From assembly GCA_023458875.1 (NCBI GenBank), contig JAEWXO010000045.1, forward strand, positions 1 to 64,000: DNA of 64,000 bases, in the 5' to 3' direction. The notes under the pieces were generated by a model. The model had not been told where the DNA came from. It worked only from the letters and a program-made list of their open reading frames with translations, and ran no database searches. The stretch comes from Bacillota bacterium (lineage in GTDB: Bacteria; Bacillota; Clostridia; Oscillospirales; Ruminococcaceae). A program made the translations under genes and the position numbers. Positions 9,008 to 18,974 of this stretch are shown piece after piece (position 1 is the stretch's first letter; the number at the start of each line of letters is the position of its first letter).

Positions 9008-9943
9008 ATGAATTCAAAAATAGACGAACTGATAAAAAGCATCGAACAGGTAATTGTCGGAAAAACAGAAGTGATAAAAAAGGTAATAGTATCACTTTTG
9101 TGTGAGGGACATATTCTTATCGAGGACGTTCCGGGAGTCGGAAAGACACAGCTTATAGCATCCCTTTCAAAATCACTTAACGGAGCGTTTAACAGAATAC
9201 AGATGACTCCTGATATAATGCCGTCGGATATACTTGGTTTTTCAATGATAAACAGCCAGACAGGAAACTTTGAATATAAACAGGGTGCAGCAATGTGTAA
9301 TTTTCTTCTTGCTGACGAAATAAACCGTGCCTCTCCAAAAGCACAGTCAAGTCTGCTTGAAATAATGGAAGAGGGTCAGATAAGCCTTGATGGTGTGACC
9401 CGCAGGCTTCCTGTACCGTTTATGGTAATGGCTACACAGAATCCTGTAGAGACATATGGTACATATCATTTGCCTGAGGCTCAGATGGACAGATTCTTTA
9501 TGAAGGTAAGCATGGGATATCCTACTATAGACGAAGAGCTTCTCATACTTGAACGTACAGAATTTGCAAACCCTATCAATGCAATCAGTCATCCCGTTCT
9601 TAGCCTTAATGATATAACCTTTCTGCAGAACGAGGTTAAAAACGTTTCAGTTGAACGCCATGTTAAAAAATATATAGCTGAGCTTGCAAGATTTACAAGG
9701 GACAACGAAATGACCGCACTTGGTGTCAGTCCGAGAGGAAGTATATCTCTTTACAAGGCATCAAAGGCTGTTGCTTATATTGACGGAAGAAATTATGTTA
9801 CACCTGATGATGTAAAATATATAGCAGACAGTGTAATGTCACACAGAATTATTTTATCAGTAAAAGGAAAATCACGATACAAATCATCTTCTGAATTTGT
9901 AAACAGAATATTAAGCACTGTTGCTGTTCCTATGCAGAGATAG
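9008..9943 (+). CDS. MoxR-family AAA+ ATPase
   Basis: Cytoplasmic AAA+ chaperone of 311 residues. Walker A is in EDVPGVGKTQ, and Walker B with its extension is in LLADEINRASPKAQSSLLE. The sensor region follows in MATQNPVETYGTYHLPEAQMDRF. These proteins usually act on the DUF58 and transglutaminase partners encoded beside them, and exactly that order follows here with 12-15 bp gaps. The substrate is unknown. Confidence 0.93.
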   Translation: MNSKIDELIKSIEQVIVGKTEVIKKVIVSLLCEGHILIEDVPGVGKTQLIASLSKSLNGAFNRIQMTPDIMPSDILGFSMINSQTGNFEYKQGAAMCNFLLADEINRASPKAQSSLLEIMEEGQISLDGVTRRLPVPFMVMATQNPVETYGTYHLPEAQMDRFFMKVSMGYPTIDEELLILERTEFANPINAISHPVLSLNDITFLQNEVKNVSVERHVKKYIAELARFTRDNEMTALGVSPRGSISLYKASKAVAYIDGRNYVTPDDVKYIADSVMSHRIILSVKGKSRYKSSSEFVNRILSTVAVPMQR

Positions 9944-9955
9944 GGAGATGTATTT

Positions 9956-11140
9956 ATGAAATCCATAATATCATATTTTTCGGTGCTTATTTCAGCAATA
10001 CTTTATATGCTTCTTTTTGATAAAGCGGCCGGAGGAATAATGTCAGTTTTCTTGTTTGTTACTCCGGTTATTTCAGTTTTTTTAACTGTATCAGCTAAAA
10101 AAAGAATAATGCTTGAACTGGAATGTGAAAATGAAATATTAGACAAAGGTAAGCCTGAAAAGATACATGTGAATATTAAAAAAGATACGATTCTGCCGTT
10201 GCCGTTTGTATGCTTTACAGTTGAAATTTCAAAACGCTTTCATGAACTCGCTCAGAACGTTTATAAATTTTCCATGTCGGAAAATAAAAAACTGACTGTC
10301 GATATTGATGTAATCCCTAAAATCTGCGGACCGGCAGATATATTTTTGAAAAAAATATATATTACAGACTATCTCGGGATTTTTAAATTTAAAATTAATC
10401 CCAGTATGCTGATTGTTAAAACTGTTTCAATAAGTCCTGATATCGTGGAGCTGGATGAGAGTAATGAGCTTCTGAGGAATATATTCAGCAGTCTTACTGA
10501 CAATGATGATGATGACGCTTCAAAATCAGCTTTCGGCAGGTCCTCCTTTCCGGGATATGAATACAGAAATTATGTTCCAGGCGACTCACTCAAAAAAATA
10601 AACTGGAAGCTGTCATCAAAAAGAAATCAGCTTTTTGTAAGACTTGATGAAGCATCAAATATAACGCTTCCTGATATTTTTCTTGATACATCTGCACCTG
10701 CAAATGTAAATAATGAAGAGACAGCAATGTACATGGAACAGACAATTATTGAGGCATCATTAGCGTTGCTCATGATGTTTGTAAAGCATGGACTCGAATG
10801 TACATACTCGTATTATGATAACGAGGGCTTAAAAAAGGAAAGCTTTAATTCTCCTGATGATATTCAGAAGCTGGCTGACAATATATCATGCGTAAATTTT
10901 AACAGCATACCCGGTTATGAAAATATATCCTCGCAAAGCAAAAGCTCAAAGTCGGCATGTGTAAATATTATATACACGTTAAATATTAATAATCAGCTGA
11001 TAAGTCGTGTGCGGTCAGCGTGCGATAACAACAGTGCAGTAAAAATAATCATTCCTGAAAATACAGCTCATAGTCAGAGTGAAGGATTGTCTGATGTCTG
11101 GCTTATACAGGAAAATTACGAAATATGCAGATTCAATTAG
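9956..11140 (+). CDS. DUF58 (von Willebrand A-like) membrane protein
   Basis: A 394-residue protein with two N-terminal membrane segments (about 5-22 and 26-44), a beta-rich middle, and the DUF58 signature GYEYRNYVPGDSLKKINWKLSSKRNQLFVR near residues 198-228. Partner of the MoxR ATPase immediately upstream and of the transglutaminase-like protein downstream. The trio is widespread and probably works on the cell envelope, but its exact role is unproven. Confidence 0.88.
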   Translation: MKSIISYFSVLISAILYMLLFDKAAGGIMSVFLFVTPVISVFLTVSAKKRIMLELECENEILDKGKPEKIHVNIKKDTILPLPFVCFTVEISKRFHELAQNVYKFSMSENKKLTVDIDVIPKICGPADIFLKKIYITDYLGIFKFKINPSMLIVKTVSISPDIVELDESNELLRNIFSSLTDNDDDDASKSAFGRSSFPGYEYRNYVPGDSLKKINWKLSSKRNQLFVRLDEASNITLPDIFLDTSAPANVNNEETAMYMEQTIIEASLALLMMFVKHGLECTYSYYDNEGLKKESFNSPDDIQKLADNISCVNFNSIPGYENISSQSKSSKSACVNIIYTLNINNQLISRVRSACDNNSAVKIIIPENTAHSQSEGLSDVWLIQENYEICRFN

Positions 11141-11155
11141 CAGAAAGGCGAAACG

Positions 11156-13363
11156 ATGTTAAATTCTATAAAAGAAGGCGTGACTAAAAACATTATACCG
11201 CTTATGCTGTGTGTTGCTATTGTCACGTCATGTATGTATGTTTACAGTAAGTCCTATGTGATAATGCTTTTAATTATCACATTTTTTATACAGGCGTCAG
11301 TTTTTACATTTTATAATTTTCTGTCAAAGAAATCAAATCTGCTTAAGTTTATTTCAGTAGTAGGTTCATTTATGGCAATCTGCGGTCTTTCGGTTATTGC
11401 AGTAAAGACAGGTCAGAATAAAAGCAGTCTGGATTTTTTTGTATGGTTTCTTTCGCCTCAGGCACTTGTTGAATTTTCTGTATCATATATTGTTGCAATA
11501 TTTATAATAATAAATTTTTTTATTGCATCAACTGTCTATTATTTTTCAGTTGTAAGATACCGTATTTCAATATCATTTATGATAACACTCATACCGTTTG
11601 CCTTTTATAGAAAAGAAGGTGAACAGGTTCCTGTTTTTTTCGCACTTATCCTTCTTATCCTGTATGTTGCGCTTATGATTCACTGCCGTCAGCTTGATAA
11701 AAAAAACAACGAAAAAATAATAATTGACAACGGTTATAAAAAGTCAGTAACATATTTTCTTACGTTTTCAGCCCTTGTTGCACTTGTCTTGCCAAAGCCC
11801 GACATTAAGCTCAATAACGACTGGATGGACACGCTGCTTGAATCAGATGCACTGACATCATATATGCTTAGTAAGCTCGGTCTCGTATCAGATACTGCAA
11901 CCTCATCGGAAACATATGTAGGTGCATCCGACGTCAGACTTTTTGAGTTTGTAACGGACGAGGAGCCTATTAACCTTAAATCACAGACCTACAGTATTTA
12001 TGATTATGAAAAAAATATGTGGCATGTTGATGATTCGGATATTCGTGGTGTTCAGCTTTCAGAAACTGATTCAGAGCTTCTGAATCCTGAAAAATTTTAT
12101 TCGGCAGTGGCCATTGCGAGTGAAGCAGATAATAAATTTGCTGAGAAATATAATATTGAGGGAATAAAAAAACGCCTTGAAGAGGATTATTTAAGAATTC
12201 TTATCCTTCAGGATTCAGCTATAAGAACAAAATATTATCTTTCGCCTACCCTCACATATAGCGTAATCTCAAATGTTGGTGATTACGTATACAAGGCAAA
12301 AAACGGAATGATTTACAGCGCTTCGGCATACGACGAATCATATAAAATAAAATATTTTTCACCAAAATCAGCAGAGGAGGAGGATTATCAGAAAATTCTT
12401 GATTCTCTCAGTCGTGAAAAATATTACGAATTTCTCTATGATTTATATGATGTACTGAATGCTTCAGGTGAGAATAAATATTTATCTGTTGTGAATGCGT
12501 ATATAACAGATGCGCAGGCAGCGGCTGAATATGAAGAAAAGTTCAGAAAAGACCTTCCTGAAAATATCACATCGCTTTCAGATGAAATTATCGGTAACGC
12601 ATCTTCAGATTTGAAAAAAGCGATGAGAATAGAAAGTTATTTCCGTATAAATGACTACAAATACAGTCTTTCATATAAAAAGCCGTCAGGCTATAATATG
12701 GAGTATTTTCTTTTTGAGGGTAAGACAGGAATATGCTCTGATTATGCAACAGCAATGGTTCTGCTGGCACGCTCGGCTGGGATACCTGCACGATACACAG
12801 AGGGAGTACATCTTCATAGAGATTCTGACGATGATCTGACAATAACCGTAACAGACTCAGACCTTCATGCTTTTCCGGAATTATTTATACCGGGCTACGG
12901 ATGGATGACATTTGAGCCGACACAGATTGAACAGGCTGGAAGTAAAGAAAATCAGGATTATATAATGATGCTCATCGTCGCATTTTCGACTACTTTCATA
13001 ATCGTATTTGTGATATTATTTTCAAAATTTGTATATCCTCAGATTACGGAATATATATTTAAATTCAGGGTGTCAAAGTCTGCTCCTGAAAAATCAATAT
13101 CAATGCTCATGAGTAAAATCCGAAAGCTTGTAAATCTTGATGAAAGTGCTACATCTTCTGAGATTTCACATAGGGTTATAAGCATTTATCAGATAGATAT
13201 ATCGGGATTCTCACATGAATTTGATACTACCGTTTACGGAAACAAAAAGCTTTCAGAGCAGTATATTGATGAGTCACTTAAACTGTATACCGAATTATAT
13301 AAAAAAATACAGGAAAATAAAAAAATAATGAAAATAGAAGGAAGGTCAGGATATGACATCTGA
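11156..13363 (+). CDS. Transglutaminase-like membrane protein (TgpA type)
   Basis: A 735-residue integral membrane protein. About six N-terminal transmembrane segments (residues 12-215) precede a large extracellular part. The transglutaminase-like core is in its second half: KTGICSDYATAMVLLARSAG supplies the Cys, and DSDLHAFPELFIPGYGW supplies the His. FEPT follows in place of the more common DPT. A further membrane helix (about 607-630) and a cytoplasmic tail complete it. Third gene of the moxR-DUF58 cluster. Its stop overlaps the next gene by 11 nt. Confidence 0.88.
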   Translation: MLNSIKEGVTKNIIPLMLCVAIVTSCMYVYSKSYVIMLLIITFFIQASVFTFYNFLSKKSNLLKFISVVGSFMAICGLSVIAVKTGQNKSSLDFFVWFLSPQALVEFSVSYIVAIFIIINFFIASTVYYFSVVRYRISISFMITLIPFAFYRKEGEQVPVFFALILLILYVALMIHCRQLDKKNNEKIIIDNGYKKSVTYFLTFSALVALVLPKPDIKLNNDWMDTLLESDALTSYMLSKLGLVSDTATSSETYVGASDVRLFEFVTDEEPINLKSQTYSIYDYEKNMWHVDDSDIRGVQLSETDSELLNPEKFYSAVAIASEADNKFAEKYNIEGIKKRLEEDYLRILILQDSAIRTKYYLSPTLTYSVISNVGDYVYKAKNGMIYSASAYDESYKIKYFSPKSAEEEDYQKILDSLSREKYYEFLYDLYDVLNASGENKYLSVVNAYITDAQAAAEYEEKFRKDLPENITSLSDEIIGNASSDLKKAMRIESYFRINDYKYSLSYKKPSGYNMEYFLFEGKTGICSDYATAMVLLARSAGIPARYTEGVHLHRDSDDDLTITVTDSDLHAFPELFIPGYGWMTFEPTQIEQAGSKENQDYIMMLIVAFSTTFIIVFVILFSKFVYPQITEYIFKFRVSKSAPEKSISMLMSKIRKLVNLDESATSSEISHRVISIYQIDISGFSHEFDTTVYGNKKLSEQYIDESLKLYTELYKKIQENKKIMKIEGRSGYDI

Positions 13364-14180
13364 AGAAAAGCTTTATCATGCCTTTGACAGCATAAAATCC
13401 AGAATACCTTTTAAACCAAAGTCGGCTCTTATACTTGGCTCGGGGCTCGGAGACTTTGCGGATACTGTCACTACAGAATGCGTTATTCCTTATAATGAAA
13501 TTGATGGATTTCCGGTTTCTACGGTTGACGGGCATAAGGGACAGTTTGTATTCGGATACGTCGGTAAAATGCCAGTTGTGATAATGCAGGGAAGAGTGCA
13601 CTATTATGAAGGTTATTCAATGACAGATGTGGTACTCCCGGTACGCCTGATGAAGCTTATGGGTGCAGAAATATTATTTCTTACAAATGCAGCCGGCGGG
13701 ATAAACATGAGTTTCAAAGCCGGGGATCTGATGATGATAACAGACCAGATTTCTATGTTTGTACCGAGCAGTCTTACGGGAAAAAATATTGACAATCTAG
13801 GACAGCGCTTCCCCGATATGAGCAGCATATATGACAGACAGCTGTGTGATATCATTCGTCAGTCTTCTGAAAAGCTTGATATAGAGCTTCAGGAGGGCGT
13901 ATACATTCAGTTTACAGGACCCGAATACGAAACTCCTGCAGAGGTAAGGATGGCACGTATGCTTGGTGCTGATGCTGTCGGAATGAGTACGGCATGTGAG
14001 GCTGTTGCCGCAAATCATATGGGAATGAGAATATGCGGAATATCATGCATATCAAATCCTGCTGCCGGAATGGGAAGTACTCCGCTTAATCATAAGGAAG
14101 TACAGGCTGCAGCTGATATGGTCTCCGGCAAATTCAAGGCTCTTGTCAGAGATGCAATTGAGAGTATGGATGCGCTATGA
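13353..14180 (+). CDS. punA: Purine-nucleoside phosphorylase
   Basis: Phosphorolysis of purine nucleosides, trimeric type I family, 275 residues. Motifs: ILGSGLGDF near the N-terminus, the phosphate-site GRVHYYEGYS, TNAAGGIN, TGPEYETPAEVRM, and SNPAAGMG near the C-terminus. It overlaps the preceding transglutaminase gene by 11 nt and the following amidohydrolase gene by 4 nt. It is therefore expressed with the moxR cluster although functionally it belongs with the downstream deaminase in purine salvage. Confidence 0.93.
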   Translation: MTSEEKLYHAFDSIKSRIPFKPKSALILGSGLGDFADTVTTECVIPYNEIDGFPVSTVDGHKGQFVFGYVGKMPVVIMQGRVHYYEGYSMTDVVLPVRLMKLMGAEILFLTNAAGGINMSFKAGDLMMITDQISMFVPSSLTGKNIDNLGQRFPDMSSIYDRQLCDIIRQSSEKLDIELQEGVYIQFTGPEYETPAEVRMARMLGADAVGMSTACEAVAANHMGMRICGISCISNPAAGMGSTPLNHKEVQAAADMVSGKFKALVRDAIESMDAL

Positions 14181-15466
14181 CGATAAGGTTTTATAATGCA
14201 TATATCCTTACCATGCAGCCCGGATGCTGCATATTTATGGGTGAGGTACATGTTAAGGATGATACTATAGCATTTGTGGGTACTTCCGGTGATTCTGAAT
14301 ATAAAAATATAATGGAATTCGACAGAGAGATCGATGTCAGAGGTAACCTTCTTATGCCTGGCTTCAAGGATGCACATACTCATTCGCCAATGACATTTCT
14401 GCGTTCATATGCGGATGATATGCCGCTTCAGAAGTGGCTTTATGAAAAGGTTTTTCCGCTTGAGGCCAGGCTTGATGACGAGAGTGTATATTATTTCACA
14501 AAACTTGCGATTATGGAGTACCTTACCAGCGGAATAACATCATGTTTTGACATGTATTCATGGCAGGAATCAATGGCAAGCGCTGCTGCCGACTGCGGAT
14601 TCAGATATGTAGTATGCGGAACGGTTAATGACTTTAAGGATTCTGCCGAAAAACAAGAGGAATTATATTTAAAAATAAACAAAATAAGCCCGCTTGTATC
14701 ATACCGTATGGGAATACATGCCGAGTACACGACATCATACAGACTTCTGAATGAGCTTGCGTGTGTATCACGAAAATATAATGCCCCTGTGTATATGCAC
14801 AACAGTGAAACAAGGAAAGAGACGGACGACTGCATAAAAAAATACGGACTTACTCCGACCGGGCTTTTTGATGATATCGGTTTGTTTGATTACGGTGGAG
14901 GCGGATTTCACTGTGTATATCTGACAGACAATGACATTGATATTTTCAGGAATAAAAAGCTATATGTGATAACAAATCCGGCGTCAAATGCAAAGCTGGC
15001 GAGCGGTATAGCACCGATAACAAAAATACTTGAAAATAATATTCCTGTTGCAATAGGAACGGACGGACCTGCAAGCAATAACTGCCTTGACATGTTCCGT
15101 GAAATGTATCTTGTGACGGCTTTGCAGAAGCTGCAGCTGTCAGATGCGTCAGCCTGTCCGCCGGAGCTTGTTCTTGATATGGCAGCAGTAAAAGGCGCAC
15201 ATGCCATGGGCCTTGAAAATAATGACACTATAAAATTCGGCAATAAGGCAGATATTATTCTTATAGACTTAAGTCAGCCGAATATGCAGCCTCAGGGAAA
15301 TATAATAAGAAACATTGTTTACAGCGGAAGTAAGCAAAATGTATATATGACAATGGTAAACGGAAAAATTCTGTACATGAACGGTGAATTTTTTATAGAT
15401 GAAGAAAAAGAATATATTTATAAAAAGGTAAACAGACTTTTTTCAGATATTATTGACGGACTTTAA
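14177..15466 (+). CDS. Amidohydrolase, MTA/SAH-deaminase-like
   Basis: Metal-dependent deaminase of 429 residues. Zinc ligands are visible in DAHTHSP (HxH), in MGIHAEYT, and in AIGTDGPASNN (Asp). FLRSYADDMPLQKWL is typical of the 5'-methylthioadenosine / S-adenosylhomocysteine deaminase branch. Translationally coupled (ATGA overlap) to the purine nucleoside phosphorylase. This fits a purine salvage pair that deaminates an adenosine derivative and then cleaves it. Guanine deaminase-like specificity cannot be excluded. Confidence 0.85.
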   Translation: MTIRFYNAYILTMQPGCCIFMGEVHVKDDTIAFVGTSGDSEYKNIMEFDREIDVRGNLLMPGFKDAHTHSPMTFLRSYADDMPLQKWLYEKVFPLEARLDDESVYYFTKLAIMEYLTSGITSCFDMYSWQESMASAAADCGFRYVVCGTVNDFKDSAEKQEELYLKINKISPLVSYRMGIHAEYTTSYRLLNELACVSRKYNAPVYMHNSETRKETDDCIKKYGLTPTGLFDDIGLFDYGGGGFHCVYLTDNDIDIFRNKKLYVITNPASNAKLASGIAPITKILENNIPVAIGTDGPASNNCLDMFREMYLVTALQKLQLSDASACPPELVLDMAAVKGAHAMGLENNDTIKFGNKADIILIDLSQPNMQPQGNIIRNIVYSGSKQNVYMTMVNGKILYMNGEFFIDEEKEYIYKKVNRLFSDIIDGL

Positions 15467-15549
15467 ATAAAGAGGCCTGTATTTTGGCGATGTTAAAAAA
15501 TATGTAATTTTGTCTGCTTTATCAAACAATGAAACGGGGGAGAAATTAT

Positions 15550-16116
15550 ATGAGGGAAACAGAGTATAAATTTCTGGTTACAAAAGAGAAATTTTATGAG
15601 ATAATGACTCGTATAAAAGAGCAGTATCCTGATGCATGCTGTGATGAAAGAATCCAGATAAATTATTATTATGATACAGTTGACGGATATCTTATTTCAA
15701 ATCATACAACACTGAGAGCACGTCAGACAGAAGACGGTATTATACTTGAACTTAAAGAGCTATTGCCTGCATTGAAGGACTTTTATACAAGCAAAGAAAC
15801 AACACATGATATATCAGGGTTACTTCCGGAGATAACTCTCAAGGACGGAAAATTTGCCTGGATTCCGTTTCAGCTTCAGGGAAATCTTACAACAAAGCGT
15901 GTCAGTATAAAACCGTTTCAGTTACTGTCAATTGACTTCGATGTAAATTACTATTGGGGCTTTTGTGATTATGAAATAGAAATGGAATTCAGTAAAGACG
16001 CACTCAAAGAGACAGCGGCACTTATAGGTAATCTGGGGCTTATGCCGTGTATAAATAAAACAGGCGGTAAGGTGATCAGATTTTTTAACCTTAAATCCAA
16101 TCTCTTCAAAGACTAA
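15550..16116 (+). CDS. CYTH-domain protein (triphosphate tunnel fold)
   Basis: About 188 residues forming a CYTH / triphosphate-tunnel metalloenzyme domain: RETEYKF at the start, NYYYDTVDGYL, TLRARQ, LELKE and the late acidic strand DYEIEMEF. Members hydrolyse inorganic triphosphate or thiamine triphosphate; the substrate here is unknown. The ATG at 15550 is preferred over 15529 because the Shine-Dalgarno GGGGGAG lies between the two. uvrC follows after 14 bp. Confidence 0.83.
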   Translation: MRETEYKFLVTKEKFYEIMTRIKEQYPDACCDERIQINYYYDTVDGYLISNHTTLRARQTEDGIILELKELLPALKDFYTSKETTHDISGLLPEITLKDGKFAWIPFQLQGNLTTKRVSIKPFQLLSIDFDVNYYWGFCDYEIEMEFSKDALKETAALIGNLGLMPCINKTGGKVIRFFNLKSNLFKD

Positions 16117-16130
16117 GGAATGATGATGAT

Positions 16131-17951
16131 ATGAATCCAAGACTTCCGTTTCTCAGGGAAAAGACATCAAAGCTTACAACTTTGCCGGGTGTTTATAAAA
16201 TGAAAAACCGGGACGGGCATATTATTTATATAGGAAAGGCTAAAAATTTAAAAAACCGTGTTACAGGTTATTTCAGGGAGTCGGCTGACCATACTCCTAA
16301 AGTAGCTAAAATGGTTGAAAATGTTTATGACTACGATTTTATCGTTACAGATTCGGAATACGAAGCTCTTGTTCTCGAGTGCAGCCTTATAAAGCAGCAC
16401 AGGCCAAAGTACAATATACTGCTTAAGGATGACAAGGGTTATCATTATATTCATATATCAGACGAACAGTATCCTAAAATAACTGCTCAAAAGCAGATGA
16501 TAAAAAGCGGCATGACGCTTGGACCGTATACGAGTCAGGGCGTAACAAAACAGACTGTTGCTGAAGTGAACAAAGCATTTATGCTTCCTGTCTGCAAAAA
16601 AAAATTTCCTTGCCGCGGTGCAAATCAGAAACCGTGTCTTAACTACCACATCAAGCAATGTATGGGGGTATGTATGGGTAAAATTTCTCAAAGGGAATAC
16701 AAAGATATAATTTCTCAGGCGGTATTGTATATTAAATCAGGAAGTAAGGAATCGGTTGAAAAGTTAAAAGAGGAAATGGAGAACGCAGCAGAGAATCTGG
16801 AATTTGAAAAAGCAGCTAAGCTGCGTGACAGAATATCATCAATAACAAAATCAACTGAAAAGCAGAAAATAATAGATGCCGATATTGTAAATACTGATAT
16901 TATCGCCTCGGTAAGCAACCCACTGGGTACATGTGTTTCAGTTATTATATACCGGGAAGGAAGACTTGTCGATAAAAATGCATATTTTTTTGAGGAAACG
17001 AATGCAGATGATAATCTTCTTGAAGACTTTATAGTCCAGTATTATTCAGACAATACCGAAATACCTGACAATATTTTTATTGAGTATGACATTGAGAGCA
17101 AAAACATACTTGAAGATCTTCTTAAAGAACAGTCAGGTCATACTGTCCATATAATATACAGACAAAAGGGAACGATGATAAAATATATTATGATGGCAAG
17201 AAATAATGCAAGTGAATTTTTATCGTTGCGTGTCGGCAGGACGGGAAAAGAGCTGATTGCACTTGAAGAGCTTTCAAGGCTTCTGGGGCTTGCGAGTCCT
17301 CCTGAATATATTGAGGCATATGATATCTCCAATCTTGGCTCATCTGCAATGTGTGCAAGTATGGTCGTTTTTGAAAACGGAAGACCGCAGAAAAATATGT
17401 ACAAAAAGTTTTCTATAAAAACCGTATATATTCAGAATGACTATGCATGTATGCGTGAGGTTCTTGAGCGAAGATTTAAAAGATTCCTTGATGATGAGGA
17501 AACAGATAATGGCTTTAAGAGAATGCCTGATCTTATTTTTCTTGATGGCGGAAAAGGACAGGTAAACGCTGTTGAACCGTATCTGAGACAGATGGGGATA
17601 GATGTCCCTGTATTCGGAATTGTAAAGGACAGTAAGCATAGGACAAGAGCTATTTCCACAGGCGGAGAGGAAATATCAGTTTCAAGCCTTAAACCTGCAT
17701 TTGCACTTATAACAGCTATCCAGGACGAAATGCACAGATGCGCAATATCTTATCAGAGAAAGCTTCACTCAAAGCTGACATTTCAGACACGTCTCACACA
17801 GGTAAAGGGAATAGGCGAAAAAAAGGCAGCGAAGCTTATAACACATTATAAGACAATTACAGCGATCAAAGAGGCAGACGCATCAGAAATTTCTAAAGTA
17901 GCAGGAATAAACACCGAAACAGCCAACTCCCTTCTTGATTTCCTGAAATAA
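16131..17951 (+). CDS. uvrC: Excinuclease ABC subunit C
   Basis: Makes both incisions in nucleotide excision repair. The 606 residues contain the GIY-YIG nuclease domain at the N-terminus (LPGVYKMKNRDGHIIYIGKA), a UVR motif for UvrB contact near residues 200-235, the RNase H-like C-terminal nuclease (EAYDISNLGSSAMC and DLIFLDGGKGQ), and a terminal helix-hairpin-helix pair. Full family length. A structured repeat starts 3 bp after its stop. Confidence 0.96.
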   Translation: MNPRLPFLREKTSKLTTLPGVYKMKNRDGHIIYIGKAKNLKNRVTGYFRESADHTPKVAKMVENVYDYDFIVTDSEYEALVLECSLIKQHRPKYNILLKDDKGYHYIHISDEQYPKITAQKQMIKSGMTLGPYTSQGVTKQTVAEVNKAFMLPVCKKKFPCRGANQKPCLNYHIKQCMGVCMGKISQREYKDIISQAVLYIKSGSKESVEKLKEEMENAAENLEFEKAAKLRDRISSITKSTEKQKIIDADIVNTDIIASVSNPLGTCVSVIIYREGRLVDKNAYFFEETNADDNLLEDFIVQYYSDNTEIPDNIFIEYDIESKNILEDLLKEQSGHTVHIIYRQKGTMIKYIMMARNNASEFLSLRVGRTGKELIALEELSRLLGLASPPEYIEAYDISNLGSSAMCASMVVFENGRPQKNMYKKFSIKTVYIQNDYACMREVLERRFKRFLDDEETDNGFKRMPDLIFLDGGKGQVNAVEPYLRQMGIDVPVFGIVKDSKHRTRAISTGGEEISVSSLKPAFALITAIQDEMHRCAISYQRKLHSKLTFQTRLTQVKGIGEKKAAKLITHYKTITAIKEADASEISKVAGINTETANSLLDFLK

Positions 17952-17954
17952 TTC

Positions 17955-18078
17955 AGCCATACAATAAAATGGTGCAGATATAAGCAAAGGTCCAGGGCAA
18001 TCGCAAAGCCCGGTCGACTCGTGCTGAGTTGAAACTTCCTGCCTAAGCATCCCCTTATGGGCCGGATAATAATACCAT
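17955..18078 (+). repeat. Structured intergenic repeat, copy C
   Basis: Left end CAGCCATACAATAAA and right end TATGGGCCGGATAATAATACC form imperfect terminal inverted repeats. The inner stems are GGGC / GCCC around AATCGCAAA and TCGACTC / GAGTTGA. It lies directly after uvrC. Confidence 0.75.
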
Positions 18079-18106
18079 TGATCAAAAATAAATAACAAAC
18101 TATCTA

Positions 18107-18135
18107 TAGACATAATAATAAAAATGTTGTATAAT
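18107..18135 (+). promoter_or_regulatory. Promoter of the rsmD leader RNA
   Basis: -35 TAGACA (18107-18112), 17-bp spacer, -10 TATAAT (18130-18135). Transcription would begin near 18142, about 185 nt before rsmD. Confidence 0.75.
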
Positions 18136-18141
18136 AATCTG

Positions 18142-18287
18142 AAGGACAAAAAAATTTAAGCTATGCTTTTAGAAAGTCATAGCTACACGGCAGGATTACT
18201 TTGTTTTTAAAGGAGATTTTAACTGTCTCTAAAAAAAGCAAAGAACCGTACCCCATAGGCCATAAGGCATCGGAAATCCTGTTTTTC
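18142..18287 (+). ncRNA. Structured leader or small RNA upstream of rsmD
   Basis: Predicted by eye. Hairpin AGCTATG (18159-18165) pairs with CATAGCT (18178-18184). A multibranched domain is closed by CAGGATT (18191-18197) with AATCCTG (18275-18281). Inside are CTTTG / CAAAG, GGAGA / TCTCT and GCC-ATAA-GGC. The closing stem is followed at once by TTTTT, as in an intrinsic terminator. It could be a free small RNA or an attenuator for rsmD. Rfam lists a ylbH (rsmD) leader in Bacillus; I cannot say whether this is related. Confidence 0.5.
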
Positions 18288-18325
18288 GTTATGTAAAAAT
18301 ATATTCTGTAAAAGGAGAACTTTTA

Positions 18326-18868
18326 ATGCGCGTAATTACCGGTTCAGCAAGAGGCAGAAAATTGATGACAATGAGCGGAAATGATGTCAGACCTACAACT
18401 GATAAGGTGAAAGAATCTATTTTTTCTATAATTCAGTTTCAGATTCCGGGCTCAGTAGTACTTGATTTATTTGCAGGAAGCGGACAGCTTGGAATAGAGG
18501 CGTTAAGCAGAGGAGCTTCAAAAGCATATTTTGTTGACAAATCCAAGGCCTCTATAAATGTCATTACTGAAAATATCACTTTGACTGAATTTGTAGAAAA
18601 AAGTAAGATAGTCTATATGGATTCAATTGATTTTCTCAAATCCACCTCTGAAAAATTTGACATTGCATTTCTCGATCCTCCTTATCACAGCGGAATTCTT
18701 GAACAGGTACTTCCGGTTCTTGCATCTCATATGAATGAAGGTGGAAGAATAATATGTGAACATGAATCAAGACTGGTTATTCCAGAAAAAATTGATTCGA
18801 TACACTTGAAAAAAATTTATAAATATGGTAAAATAGAAATAAGTCAGTTTGTGTGCGGTGATATATAA
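18326..18868 (+). CDS. rsmD: 16S rRNA (guanine966-N2)-methyltransferase RsmD
   Basis: SAM-dependent methyltransferase of 180 residues that modifies G966 of 16S rRNA. It carries the Rossmann SAM motif LDLFAGSGQLGIEALSRGA and the catalytic FLDPPYHSG. The RBS AAAAGGAG precedes the start. It is followed 106 bp later by coaD, the usual gram-positive pairing. The roughly 185-nt leader upstream is unusually structured. Confidence 0.93.
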   Translation: MRVITGSARGRKLMTMSGNDVRPTTDKVKESIFSIIQFQIPGSVVLDLFAGSGQLGIEALSRGASKAYFVDKSKASINVITENITLTEFVEKSKIVYMDSIDFLKSTSEKFDIAFLDPPYHSGILEQVLPVLASHMNEGGRIICEHESRLVIPEKIDSIHLKKIYKYGKIEISQFVCGDI

Positions 18869-18974
18869 TTTTTATAATATATCTATCTATTCTGAGACAG
18901 CTTGTTCCATAACAGAAAGTTAAAAACGGACAGGCACTCTCCTGAGAAATTCTGACAGATCAGAGGTGCTTTTT

